Part shown: positions 50,905 through 59,908 of the stretch, piece after piece
Layout: each line of letters begins with the position of its first letter
How positions within the stretch are numbered: position 1 is the first letter of the stretch
Origin: JANOBD01 sp031411495
GTDB lineage: Bacteria > Planctomycetota > Phycisphaerae > Tepidisphaerales > Tepidisphaeraceae
Direction: 5' to 3'
Length of the DNA stretch: 64,000 nt
NCBI GenBank assembly: GCA_031411495.1
Contig: JANOBD010000211.1
Location: forward strand, 1-64,000
Program-made: the position numbers and the translations under genes
Notes under the pieces: generated by a model
Databases searched by the model: none
What the model was told of the DNA's origin: nothing
What the model saw: the letters and a program-made list of their open reading frames with translations, nothing else

Positions 50905-51576
50905 TTATCGGCCAGCCGCGACGGCATAATCTTCAGAAGTGGGAAGGATTTCTTCTTCGCCCAGCGCGAGCTTAAGTCCGTGGCCGCTTCGCTTCTGAAC
51001 CAGCAGCAGGATGACCATGGCGACGATCGGCATTCCCAGGAATCGCGCCCAGAAAAGGATTGCGGTGTTCAGGTTCATTTCCGGCTGCGGCGCGACGACG
51101 CGCTCCTGGATCTCCCGCCACGTGTAGAGCACGCCCGGCGGAACGAAATCGGAATGGCCCAGCGATTGGGTAACCAGCAGCGTCTGCCAGGGGAACATCA
51201 ACACCAGCAGCAGCACCGCGAGGACGAACGCCCGAACCACGAGCGCCACGCCGATCAGCCGGCCCACCAGCATGATGTGGATCGTCAGCGCCAGCGTCGC
51301 AAGCAGCACGATGCCGAAGAGCACCGCGCCGAACATCGAGGCGGCGCTCAGGTAGTGAAAGATGTCCGGCCAGTTCGCGACGCCGAGTGCCGCGGGCTGG
51401 CTCGTGGGCGCTGCGTTCACCTGGAGGAGGTCCATCCACCTGGCGACGGAAAAGATGGCGACCTGGATGACAAGAATCAGAGCGAGAAGAAGCAGCATCG
51501 TCCGCTTGACCCGGCGCGCGACAAGCAGCGCATCTGCATAGTCGGCGGCGACACTGACCATTCGGTCCTGTTGCAT
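50905..51576 (-). CDS. Four-helix membrane protein of unknown function
   Basis: 223 residues from the ATG at 51576, which has a GAGAGGT Shine-Dalgarno. Hydrophobic segments near residues 27-45, 75-100, 102-125 and 170-190 (for example TMLLLLALILVIQVAIFSVA and FGAVLFGIVLLATLALTIHI) predict four transmembrane helices, with a periplasmic PPGVLYTWREIQERVVAPQP loop. It lies just upstream of the bactofilin on the same strand (24 bases), and could anchor it. I do not recognise the family. Confidence 0.7.
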   Translation of the reverse strand: MQQDRMVSVAADYADALLVARRVKRTMLLLLALILVIQVAIFSVARWMDLLQVNAAPTSQPAALGVANWPDIFHYLSAASMFGAVLFGIVLLATLALTIHIMLVGRLIGVALVVRAFVLAVLLLVLMFPWQTLLVTQSLGHSDFVPPGVLYTWREIQERVVAPQPEMNLNTAILFWARFLGMPIVAMVILLLVQKRSGHGLKLALGEEEILPTSEDYAVAAGR

Positions 51577-51763
51577 GATGAAGTACCTCTCGGAACAGCG
51601 GCTGTCCTCCAAGCGAAAATACGGGGCATTGCCGCGGTTCGCAATGCTTCTAAAAAACAGGTGACATTTGATCCGCCGCCTGGGCAGCGCAAAAGTCGGC
51701 CGATCGATTCGAAGTTCGGCTTGCGTTCGGTTAAGCTCCGCGCCGGCTCCGGAAGGGCGGCAC

Positions 51764-53884
51764 ATGCGACCATGGATGGACGAACTCAACGCGCAGCAGC
51801 GCGCCGCCGTCACGCACGGCGAAGGCCCGATCCTCGTCATCGCCGGCGCGGGAACCGGCAAGACCAAGACGCTCGCCAGCCGCGTAGCGCACCTCATCGA
51901 GTCGGGAACAAGCCCGGATCGCATCCTGCTCCTCACCTTTACCCGCCGCGCGTCGCAGCAGATGCTCGAGCGCGCCGCCAAGCTGATTGGCACTTCGCAC
52001 ACGAGCCAGGTGTGGGGCGGAACCTTCCACGCGATCGCGTCGCGCATCCTCCGCCAGCACGGCCGCTCCATCGGCCTCGACCCCGGCTTCAACATCATCG
52101 ACAACGAAGACTCGGCCGACCTGCTCGACATCGTCCGTTCCGACCTCGAACTCGGCACCGCCAACAAGCGCTCCCCGCGCAAAGGGACGCTCGCCGCCAT
52201 CTACAGCCGGGTCGTCAACTCGCGCACGAAACTTGGCGAAGTGCTCACCGCGAACTTCCCGTGGTGCATGACGGATCAGGACGACATCCGTCGGATTTTC
52301 GAGACCTTTACACGACGCAAGCGTGAGCAGGCCGTGTTGGACTACGACGACCTGCTCCTCTATTTCCACGCGCTGCTCAATGTTTCCGAACTCGGCGCGT
52401 TCGTCGCGAGCCAATTCGATCATGTCCTCGTCGACGAATACCAGGACACGAATCTCATCCAGGCCGAGATCATCCGCTCGCTGCGAAAGACCAACCGCAA
52501 CGTGATGGTCGTCGGCGATGATGCCCAGTCGATCTACTCGTTCCGGGCGGCGACGGTGAGGAACATGCTCGACTTCCCGAGCCAGTTCCAGAACACGACG
52601 ATCATCATGCTGGAAGAAAACTACCGCAGCGTGCAGCCGATTCTCGATGCCAGCAACCGCGTGATGGCGGCGGCCGAACATCAGTTTGCGAAAAACCTGT
52701 TTTCGAAGCGAAGCAGCAAGCAGAAGCCTCGACTGATCACGATCCAGGACGAAGCCGCCCAGTGCATCGAGGTCTGCCGGCGCGTTCTGGAAAAGAGCGA
52801 ACAGGGCATCCCGCTCAAGAACCAGGGCGTGCTCTTCCGCACCGGGCACCACTCGGATGCGCTCGAAGTCGAACTCGCCAAGCGCAACATCCCCTTCGTG
52901 AAATACGGCGGCCTGAAGTTCGTTGAAGCGGCACACGTGAAGGACATGGTGGCGCTCCTGCGGATCGTGACCAACCCGCAGGACGAGATGAGCTGGCACC
53001 GGGTATTACTCCTGCTCGAGGGTGTCGGACCCAGCGCGGCGCGGAAGGTGATGGGCGCGCTGGGAGTGTCGTCGATCGGAAACGCGAACAACCATTTAGC
53101 CCCATCGCTTGCGACGGGTTCTGATCGCGCGACGGGATCCGAGCGCGTCGCAAGCGACGCGGCTAAATCGGGTTCGACGATCCTCTCGATGCTCAGGTCG
53201 GGATCGCTTCCAGTACCACTCGCGGCGCGCGCACAGTTCGATGACCTCCGCACGACGCTTCTCAACATCATTGAGACGAAGCCCATCCCCAGCGCGGTCG
53301 TCGATCGCGTGCGGAAGTTCTACGAGCCGATTTTCAACAACACCTACGACAATCCGACGCTGCGGCTTCGCGATCTCGAACAGCTCGAGCAGATCGCCCA
53401 CGGCTACGCCAGCGTGACCAGCTTCGTCACCGATCTCACGCTCGACCCGCCGACGCGCGCGCAGGATTATTCCGGCCCGCCACTGCTGGATGAGGATTTC
53501 CTGATCCTCTCGACGATCCACTCGGCCAAGGGCTGTGAGTGGGACGTCGTGCATCTGCTTCACTGCGCCGATGGCAACATCCCGGCCGACATGGCGTGCG
53601 GAAGCGATGACGAAATCGCCGAGGAGCGCCGACTGTTCTATGTCGCGATGACGCGGGCACGGGACGAGCTCAACCTCTATTTCCCGCTCCGCTACTACTT
53701 CAAGAAGAATGGCCGCAGCGATCGCCACAGCTATGGTCAGCTCACGCGCTTCATCAAGCCGAACGACATCACGCTCTACGACAAAGTCGCGAGTGAGAGC
53801 GTGCGCCCCGAGCAGCCGATCCCGATGCAGGCCGGGCCGATCGTGGCGGACATCGACGCCATGCTCGGCGAATTATGGAAGTGA
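51764..53884 (+). CDS. UvrD/PcrA-family DNA helicase, with a repeat insertion
   Basis: 706 residues from the ATG at 51764. Superfamily 1A motifs: Q-motif LNAQQRAAVTHG, Walker A AGAGTGKT at 27-34, TFTRRASQQM (Ia), DEYQDTN (II), VVGDDAQSIYSFRAA (III), LEENYRS (IV), ILSTIHSAKGCEWD (V) and EERRLFYVAMTRARDELNL (VI). It unwinds DNA in mismatch or excision repair and in clearing stalled forks. Residues ~444-468 are encoded by an in-frame palindromic element (53094-53168) in a region between the 1B/2B domains. The gene may therefore tolerate a 25-residue loop. Neighbour upstream is the unrelated membrane/bactofilin pair. Confidence 0.93.
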   Translation: MRPWMDELNAQQRAAVTHGEGPILVIAGAGTGKTKTLASRVAHLIESGTSPDRILLLTFTRRASQQMLERAAKLIGTSHTSQVWGGTFHAIASRILRQHGRSIGLDPGFNIIDNEDSADLLDIVRSDLELGTANKRSPRKGTLAAIYSRVVNSRTKLGEVLTANFPWCMTDQDDIRRIFETFTRRKREQAVLDYDDLLLYFHALLNVSELGAFVASQFDHVLVDEYQDTNLIQAEIIRSLRKTNRNVMVVGDDAQSIYSFRAATVRNMLDFPSQFQNTTIIMLEENYRSVQPILDASNRVMAAAEHQFAKNLFSKRSSKQKPRLITIQDEAAQCIEVCRRVLEKSEQGIPLKNQGVLFRTGHHSDALEVELAKRNIPFVKYGGLKFVEAAHVKDMVALLRIVTNPQDEMSWHRVLLLLEGVGPSAARKVMGALGVSSIGNANNHLAPSLATGSDRATGSERVASDAAKSGSTILSMLRSGSLPVPLAARAQFDDLRTTLLNIIETKPIPSAVVDRVRKFYEPIFNNTYDNPTLRLRDLEQLEQIAHGYASVTSFVTDLTLDPPTRAQDYSGPPLLDEDFLILSTIHSAKGCEWDVVHLLHCADGNIPADMACGSDDEIAEERRLFYVAMTRARDELNLYFPLRYYFKKNGRSDRHSYGQLTRFIKPNDITLYDKVASESVRPEQPIPMQAGPIVADIDAMLGELWK
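53094..53168 (+). repeat. In-frame palindromic insertion inside the UvrD-like helicase
   Basis: Arms 53094-53116 and 53146-53168 (23 bases each) are complementary at 21 positions; the core CGCTTGCGACG against CGTCGCAAGCG is exact. The 75-base element keeps the reading frame and codes for a Ser/Ala-rich loop. A TTTAGCC-type outer arm and GCGACG core have the look of a dispersed palindromic element. No such stretch is expected in UvrD/PcrA. Confidence 0.75.
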
Positions 53885-54268
53885 TTCCCGTCGCGCCCTC
53901 ATTTTGTTATCTGGGCAGCGCACAAAAACGTGCTTCCTGTTCATTTTTATCTAGGGCCGTGAACGAGAGTTAGATGAGCCTGCCGCGAAACGCTCGCTGC
54001 GCAATCGCGTCAAAAATGCGCAGCGCGGAGAGTGAGTGCGTAGTTGCTCTTTGAGATGCGAATAGAGGAGGGTCTCAAGAGATTCTCCCGCCGAAAGCGA
54101 GCTTTCGAGCAGTACCCCGGCACGACGGTTCTATCTACGACGTGGCAATCCGGAGATTCCTTTGCGGAGGGTCGCAAATGTCTCAAAATGTCCCACTCTG
54201 GAGCGTTTTGAGCTACCCAGCTTCACAAAGATGGAGCGGCTTGTGCTTCGCCCCATTCCCCACGACGC
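53885..54268. other. Intergenic region between the UvrD helicase and sugar permease
   Basis: About 380 bases between convergent genes. It contains a small hairpin (GCTGCGCA 53996-54003 with TGCGCAGC 54017-54024). I see no gene. Convergent terminators would be expected but no stem with a U-tract is clear. Confidence 0.4.
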
Positions 54269-55933
54269 TCATCCCTTCATGCCGGTCAGCGTGATGCCTT
54301 GGATGAAGTAGCGCTGGGCGAGGAAGAAGATGATGATGATCGGAAGCGTCATCAGCACGCTGCCCGCCATGGTCAGCGCGGGGTTGTTGCTCACCTGGAC
54401 GCTGAAGGCGTACAGGCCGAAGCTGAGCGAATAAAGGCGCTGGTCGGCGATGTAGATCAGCGGGCCCATGAAGTCCTGCCAGACGCCGATGAAGGTCATG
54501 ACCGCGATGGCCGCGAGGCTCGGCTTGATCAGCGGCAGGATCACGTGCCAGTAGATGCGCAGGAAGCCGCAGCCGTCGATGCGGGCGGCGTCTTCGAGGT
54601 CGCGCGGGATGCCCATCATGAACTGTCGCAACATGAAGACGAAGAAGGCGCTGCCGAACGCGGCCCCGAACCAGAGCGGCGTCAGCGTGTCGTACGCGCC
54701 CAGCGATTTCCAGATGAGGAAGCTGGGGATCATCGTCACCTGGGAAGGGATCATCATCGTCGCGAGCAGGACCAGGAACAGCAGGTCGCGCCCCGGAAAG
54801 ACGATGCGTGAAAAGCCGTACGCGACGAACGAGCAGCTGATGACGGTGAGCACGACGTTCGCGAGCACGAGAAAAACGCTCACGCGGACGTACCGCCAGA
54901 ACGGGATCTGTTCGGCCGTGCGGATGTAGTTGTTCTTGACCTTGTTTGCCCACGCGTACGCCTGGTTCACGCGGTGAATGTCCAGCGTCATGCGGATCTG
55001 CTTCGGGTCGGTCACATCACTCGGGCCGGCGTCGTTGAGGACGATCCACTGGCGGAGCTTGGTCGATTTGTCGTCGTCGCTCGCGTGCTGCCAGGTGTAG
55101 GTGGCCCAGTCGAAGTTGGAGAGAAAGTTCTGGCGTTCGGAGACGAACTTGCGTCCGCTGTGTTCGAGCGTGAGCGTGATGTTGTGCCAGGTATCGTCCG
55201 GATGGATGTCGATGCGGACGCTCTTCATCTGCGACACATCCGCCGGCGCTTGGAAGTCGCCGACGAGGCGGATGTCCGGCCCGCTCGCAAAATCGTAGGA
55301 GAGCTTGGCGGCGGGCTTGCCCTGGTCATTGAAGTCCGTCAGTGTCGAGCGGGCCGAGCCCTGAAGGGTCCAGCGATTGGCGGGCGTCTCGTCCGCGGCA
55401 AGGTCGAAGAGGTTGATGCCCTGGTCGCGGATGCGCACGGAAGCGACCGCCGCAAAGCGATAGATCTGGACGAACGTCTGCCGGACTAGCTCCTGATCGA
55501 CGACCGTTCGTGCCGCCTCGATGATGGCGGCCGCGGAGGCCGGCTTGTCAGAGGTGCCGTTCCAGATTTCGCCGGAGATGCGGGCGCCGAGGCGCTGATA
55601 CAGGCCGCGGGCGATTTCTCTGCGGGCGACGGCGCGATCGACATCTTCCGGAATCGGAAAACCGCTCGCCTCGACAAGCTTCTCGAGTTCCGGCTGCAGC
55701 ACGTCGACACCAATTGCACCCGGCTTGAGAGAGCTGAAGTATGCATCGTCGACGTATGGGCTCCTGGCCATGGGGCGAGGGGTGTTGGGCAGGACTTTCA
55801 GGTCCTCGGTGAACATCTCACGATCCACCTTCATGCTGGAAGAGACCATCCAGATGAACGGAAATGTGAAAACGACTGCGCCCAGCAGCAGCAGAAAGTA
55901 GACGAGAAGTTGATGAAGAGGCGTGCGCTTCAT
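54269..55933 (-). CDS. Carbohydrate ABC transporter permease (MalG-like) with a large periplasmic insertion
   Basis: 554 residues. The C-terminal ~210 residues are a MalG-type permease: helices plus the EAA loop EDAARIDGCGFLRIYWHVILP and the C-terminal IIIIFFLAQRYFIQGITLTGMKG. The first transmembrane helix is residues 8-32, but instead of entering the second helix the chain continues for about 290 residues in a beta-rich extracytoplasmic part (about 38-335, with SARSTLTDFNDQGKPAAKL and MKSVRIDIHPDDTWHNITLT) before the rest of the permease. Ordinary MalG proteins are about 280-300 residues. It starts 19 bases after the fusion gene and is the second permease of the same importer. Confidence 0.88.
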   Translation of the reverse strand: MKRTPLHQLLVYFLLLLGAVVFTFPFIWMVSSSMKVDREMFTEDLKVLPNTPRPMARSPYVDDAYFSSLKPGAIGVDVLQPELEKLVEASGFPIPEDVDRAVARREIARGLYQRLGARISGEIWNGTSDKPASAAAIIEAARTVVDQELVRQTFVQIYRFAAVASVRIRDQGINLFDLAADETPANRWTLQGSARSTLTDFNDQGKPAAKLSYDFASGPDIRLVGDFQAPADVSQMKSVRIDIHPDDTWHNITLTLEHSGRKFVSERQNFLSNFDWATYTWQHASDDDKSTKLRQWIVLNDAGPSDVTDPKQIRMTLDIHRVNQAYAWANKVKNNYIRTAEQIPFWRYVRVSVFLVLANVVLTVISCSFVAYGFSRIVFPGRDLLFLVLLATMMIPSQVTMIPSFLIWKSLGAYDTLTPLWFGAAFGSAFFVFMLRQFMMGIPRDLEDAARIDGCGFLRIYWHVILPLIKPSLAAIAVMTFIGVWQDFMGPLIYIADQRLYSLSFGLYAFSVQVSNNPALTMAGSVLMTLPIIIIFFLAQRYFIQGITLTGMKG

Positions 55934-55952
55934 GAATACCGAATTTTCACAA

Positions 55953-58541
55953 TCAGGCGGTGTCGTAGTGAACCCAGCGGCGCGAAAGCCTCATCTGGAC
56001 CGCGGTCAGCACGAGCGTGATCGCGAAGAGCAGCCAGGCCATCGCGCTCGCGTAACCCATCTGGCCGTATCGGAACGCGTTGTTGAACAGGTGATAGACG
56101 TAGAACAGCGTCGCATCCTGCGGGCCGCCTTGCGTCATGAGGAACGCCTGGTCGAACACCTTCAGCGTGCCGATCGTTCCCATGATGAAGTTGAAGAAGA
56201 TGTAGGGCGTGAGCTGCGGGATCGTGATGTTGAAGAACTGTTGGATCGTCGATGCGCCGTCGACGCTCGCCGCTTCGTAGAGCGATTGGGGAATGCCCTT
56301 GAGCCCCGCTAGCCAGAGGATCATCCCGCCACCCGCGCCCCACAGGCCCATCAGGATGAGCGATGTCTTCGCCCACGACGGATCCTGAAGCCACTTCGGC
56401 GACTGGAGGTGATGGAACGAGAAGGTGTCGATGATGCCGGCGAGCAATCCGCCTTCCTGTGGGTTAAAGATCCAGACGAAGAGCAGACTCGTCGCGACGA
56501 CCGGCACGATGCTCGGCAGATAGAAGATCGTCCGCCAGCCGGCAAGAAGTTTCGTCCCCTGGTTCAACAGCAGTGCGATCGCCAGACTCAGCACGATGCC
56601 CAGCGGCACCGATAGGATCATGAACAGCGTGTTTCCGAGGCTCTTCCAGACCTTCTGGTCGTCCCACATGAGCCGGTAGTTTTCGAAACCGGTGACCACC
56701 GGGTTGCTGAGGATGTCCCAGCGGCAGAAGGAGATGACGAGCGAGAAGAGCATCGGCCCGCCGGTAAAGACGAGGAAGCCGATGAGCCATGGCGTAATCG
56801 TGACGTACCCGCCGAACCACTGGCTTCGCGTGAATCCGCCAGCCGCGCCTTCGATGATGCTGTCGCCCGTCTTCGCCGACAGGCCAAGCAGTCGCGCGAC
56901 CCGCCGCCGCATGCTCAGGCTCGTATCCCAGAAGAACGCGAGCGAGCCGAGGATCACCGCGATGATCGCGTACATCACGAAGAACCACGTCCACGAACGG
57001 ATGACGATGCCGTTGCTCGGACTGAAGAACCGATCGAGCTGAATCTGCAGCACGCGGTTGGCATCGTCGGTGGCGACTTTCGGAGGCTTGGTGCCGTCGA
57101 GCGATTCCTCAGCGGCGGTGATGTGGTAGTTCCAGAGCTGCTGGCCGATCGGCGTGATCGGTCGGTACCGCGAGTAGGGGAGGAGGTCGTTGTAGGTCCG
57201 AATCGCTTCCTTGTACTTCGCATCAATCGTCGGATCGTCGTAGACGTATTTCTGATACTGCCAAACGTTGATTTCCTTCTGAGGCGACTGCTCGGGAAAG
57301 TAGAAGCGGCCTTCGGCTTGTGCGAATTGTCGCTCGGCTTCGATCCGCATGCCGATCGCGTCTTTCGACGTGAGGTAGCGAATCAGTTCCCATGCCGCCT
57401 CTTTGTTCTTCGCCGTCGCGGGAATGGAATACGTCCAGCCGCCGATCCAGCTGAGTTTCTCCGTTCCGGCGTCAATGGTCGCCTGTGGAAGGGGCGGCGG
57501 CGCCGTTCCGAAGTCGACGTTTCGGGCGAACTGACCGAGGGTGTTGATCTGCCAGTAGCCGTCGATCTTCATCGCCACTTTGCCGGTGATGAACGGATCG
57601 AGTGCGTTGCCCTGGAAGCCGGCCTCAAATGCCTTGACGCCGCTGTAGCCGCCGAGCTCGTCGTAGATCTCCTTGAGCCAGATGAGAGCAGAGACGATCT
57701 TGGGATCGTTGAGCGTCACCGTGCGGCCGTCGGCACTCATGAACTCGCCGCCGTTCATCCAGCCGAAGATGTAGAGCCAGCTGTTTCCGTACATCGGGAT
57801 GAAACCGACGTTGACGAGCTTGTAGGCTTTGGTGTTGAGCCGCTTGGGCGCACCCGGGGGCAGGCCGTCGAAGTATTTCTCCAGCGTCATCTGCTGGCCG
57901 GTGTTGTTGTCCTGGATGATGGTGAGCTTGCGGAGGTAGTCGCGCGTCTGTTCCCAGGTTTTCGGCGGCGTCGGGACGCCGTTGGCGTCGACGAGGCCGG
58001 CGCGGCGGAACGAGTCCTTGTTGTACATCAGCACGCGATCGTCGACGCTGATCGGGATCCCGTAGCTCTTGCCGCCGTACATCGCTTCGTCCCACGTCGG
58101 CTTGTAGAACTTTTCGCGCTGCGGCGCGTCGATACCGGCGGACCTGTCCCTGGCGAGGTAGTCATCGAGCGGCTCGAAGCCGCCGCGCGCCGCCCACTCG
58201 GCCACCGCGTAGCGATCGAACTGGATGACATCCGGCGAGCTGTTGCCGGCGACGCTCACGAGGAAACGCGTCGGATCGGCGGTCTGATCGCGAGACGCGT
58301 TCTGGCCGGAGATGACGCGGTAGATCGGCTTCTTCGGGTCTTTGGCGTGTTCCTGTTCCGAGCGGACTTCAAACTCGCGGATCACGTCCGCCAGCGCCCC
58401 CGACAGCGGTCCGCCGGGACCCATATAGACGATTTCCACGACGTTCGGGTCGTTGATTTTCTTGATCTGGCGCGAGGGGTACAGTAGCCAGAGCGCGAGC
58501 AGGACGAGAATGCCTGCGATGATTGCCTTCTTCGAATCCAA
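55953..58541 (-). CDS. Fused sugar-binding protein and MalF-like permease
   Basis: 862 residues from a TTG at 58541 with a GGAGG four bases upstream. An N-terminal membrane helix (AIIAGILVLLALWLLYPS) anchors an extracytoplasmic substrate-binding domain of family 1 type (about 35-500; FEPLDDYL, GKSYGIPISVDDRVLMYNKD and a WIGGWTYSIPATAKNKEAAW segment are typical). A further transmembrane helix near 515-545 leads to a MalF-type permease (ITPWLIGFLVFTGGPMLFSL, EAA loop LYEAASVDGASTIQQFFNIT, LMTQGGPQDATLFYVYHLFN). So binding protein and permease are one polypeptide. No ATPase gene is present; a shared MsmX/UgpC-like ATPase elsewhere is the likely energiser (inference). Confidence 0.88.
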   Translation of the reverse strand: MDSKKAIIAGILVLLALWLLYPSRQIKKINDPNVVEIVYMGPGGPLSGALADVIREFEVRSEQEHAKDPKKPIYRVISGQNASRDQTADPTRFLVSVAGNSSPDVIQFDRYAVAEWAARGGFEPLDDYLARDRSAGIDAPQREKFYKPTWDEAMYGGKSYGIPISVDDRVLMYNKDSFRRAGLVDANGVPTPPKTWEQTRDYLRKLTIIQDNNTGQQMTLEKYFDGLPPGAPKRLNTKAYKLVNVGFIPMYGNSWLYIFGWMNGGEFMSADGRTVTLNDPKIVSALIWLKEIYDELGGYSGVKAFEAGFQGNALDPFITGKVAMKIDGYWQINTLGQFARNVDFGTAPPPLPQATIDAGTEKLSWIGGWTYSIPATAKNKEAAWELIRYLTSKDAIGMRIEAERQFAQAEGRFYFPEQSPQKEINVWQYQKYVYDDPTIDAKYKEAIRTYNDLLPYSRYRPITPIGQQLWNYHITAAEESLDGTKPPKVATDDANRVLQIQLDRFFSPSNGIVIRSWTWFFVMYAIIAVILGSLAFFWDTSLSMRRRVARLLGLSAKTGDSIIEGAAGGFTRSQWFGGYVTITPWLIGFLVFTGGPMLFSLVISFCRWDILSNPVVTGFENYRLMWDDQKVWKSLGNTLFMILSVPLGIVLSLAIALLLNQGTKLLAGWRTIFYLPSIVPVVATSLLFVWIFNPQEGGLLAGIIDTFSFHHLQSPKWLQDPSWAKTSLILMGLWGAGGGMILWLAGLKGIPQSLYEAASVDGASTIQQFFNITIPQLTPYIFFNFIMGTIGTLKVFDQAFLMTQGGPQDATLFYVYHLFNNAFRYGQMGYASAMAWLLFAITLVLTAVQMRLSRRWVHYDTA

Positions 58542-58679
58542 CCAGCCTCCGCTTCGCTCACGATGCCGCCGCGCCGTTCACTCGACCCAGCTCGGCCGCA
58601 GCATACTAGCCGCATTTGCCGAATATCCATATTCGCGACATCCTCATGCGACAAGTCCGTGGCGCGACGATCGGCGAGA

Positions 58680-59702
58680 TTAGACTTTCGAACTGAATCG
58701 AAGCTGTCTTTCGATTTCTTCGAGCACCCCCACGACACCGAGTGTTTCGACCTCGCCAACGAACGGCTCCGCCCCGTCGAGCACGCAATCCGCGAACGCA
58801 TCCGCTTCGATGGCGTAGAGCGGTTTGGCGTTCGGCACCTCGATCGTTCGTGGAGGCGGGGCGACCGGCGGGCCCGCAGTGGCGTCCTGTCGCGGCGGGA
58901 TGGCGCCGCAGATCGTGAAACTCGACGAAGGCGGCGCAGGCTTCCAAGGCCAGCCTGCAACCAGATATCCCTCGTCACCGCAGATGTGCGCCGAGTTGTC
59001 GGCCTGCAGCATCATGCCGACGGTGAAGTGCGCGGTGATCCCGTTCGGATAGCGCATCACGACGCTCGCCTGCTCATCGACGCCGCTCTCGTGCATGCTG
59101 GCGACGGCGCGTACCTCGTGCGGGTCGCAACCGGCGATCAAGCGGGAGAAGTTTATGCAGTAGCAGCCGACATCCATCATCGCGCCGCCTTGCAGCGGTC
59201 GGCTGAAGCGAATGTTGCCTTCCCACTTTCGAACGCGGTAACAAAAACTCGTACGAATGTTCTTCACCGTGCCGATCGCGCCGGAACGGATCGCCTCGAC
59301 GATCGCCTGCGTCTGCGGATGCGCTCGATACATGAACGCTTCGACGAGCAACCGGTTCGACGACTTGGCCGCCGCGAACATCTCCGCGGCCTGCCTGACC
59401 GTTGCCGCGAGGGGCTTTTCACAGAGAACGTGCTTGCCCGAGGTGAGCGCGCGAATGGCCCACTCGTGGTGCATGGAGTTGGGGAGCGAGAGATAGATCG
59501 CATCGACCCTGGCGTCGCTCAAGATGGACTGATAACTGCCGTGGACATTGGCAATGGCGTATCGCGTCGCGAAAGCGATCGCCGCCTCAGACGTGCGCGA
59601 CCCAACGGCCGCAAGTTCCGAGCGCTCCGCCTTGAGAACGCCCTCGGCGAACTGTTTGGCAATGTTGCCGGTGCCGAGGATTCCCCATCGCAGTTTCTGC
59701 AT
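58680..59702 (-). CDS. Gfo/Idh/MocA-family oxidoreductase
   Basis: 340 residues from the ATG at 59702. The NAD(P)-binding Rossmann motif GILGTGNIAKQFA, the EKPLA catalytic Lys, the GGAMMDVGCYCINFSR loop and the C-terminal ADAFADCVLDG helix place it in the Gfo/Idh/MocA family, which oxidises sugars and inositols. It lies 138 bases upstream of the sugar importer genes on the same strand, so it may act on the imported sugar. That link is by position only. Confidence 0.9.
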   Translation of the reverse strand: MQKLRWGILGTGNIAKQFAEGVLKAERSELAAVGSRTSEAAIAFATRYAIANVHGSYQSILSDARVDAIYLSLPNSMHHEWAIRALTSGKHVLCEKPLAATVRQAAEMFAAAKSSNRLLVEAFMYRAHPQTQAIVEAIRSGAIGTVKNIRTSFCYRVRKWEGNIRFSRPLQGGAMMDVGCYCINFSRLIAGCDPHEVRAVASMHESGVDEQASVVMRYPNGITAHFTVGMMLQADNSAHICGDEGYLVAGWPWKPAPPSSSFTICGAIPPRQDATAGPPVAPPPRTIEVPNAKPLYAIEADAFADCVLDGAEPFVGEVETLGVVGVLEEIERQLRFSSKV

Positions 59703-59908
59703 GGCCCAAGTATAGGGATCGCCGGCAGAAACACCGGTAGTGCCTGGCGCAACCGTCAATAACCGGAGAGTTCCGCGCACCGGGCAGTTATCGAGCCTCC
59801 CGCCGGAAAAGTCTGGATGCGACGTGGCTTGGCTCAATCGTAAATCATCCTCGGTGCCCCTCCGGGAGCGGCGCCGGTCCCACGCAGGACTTTCGAGCCA
59901 GGGTTGAT

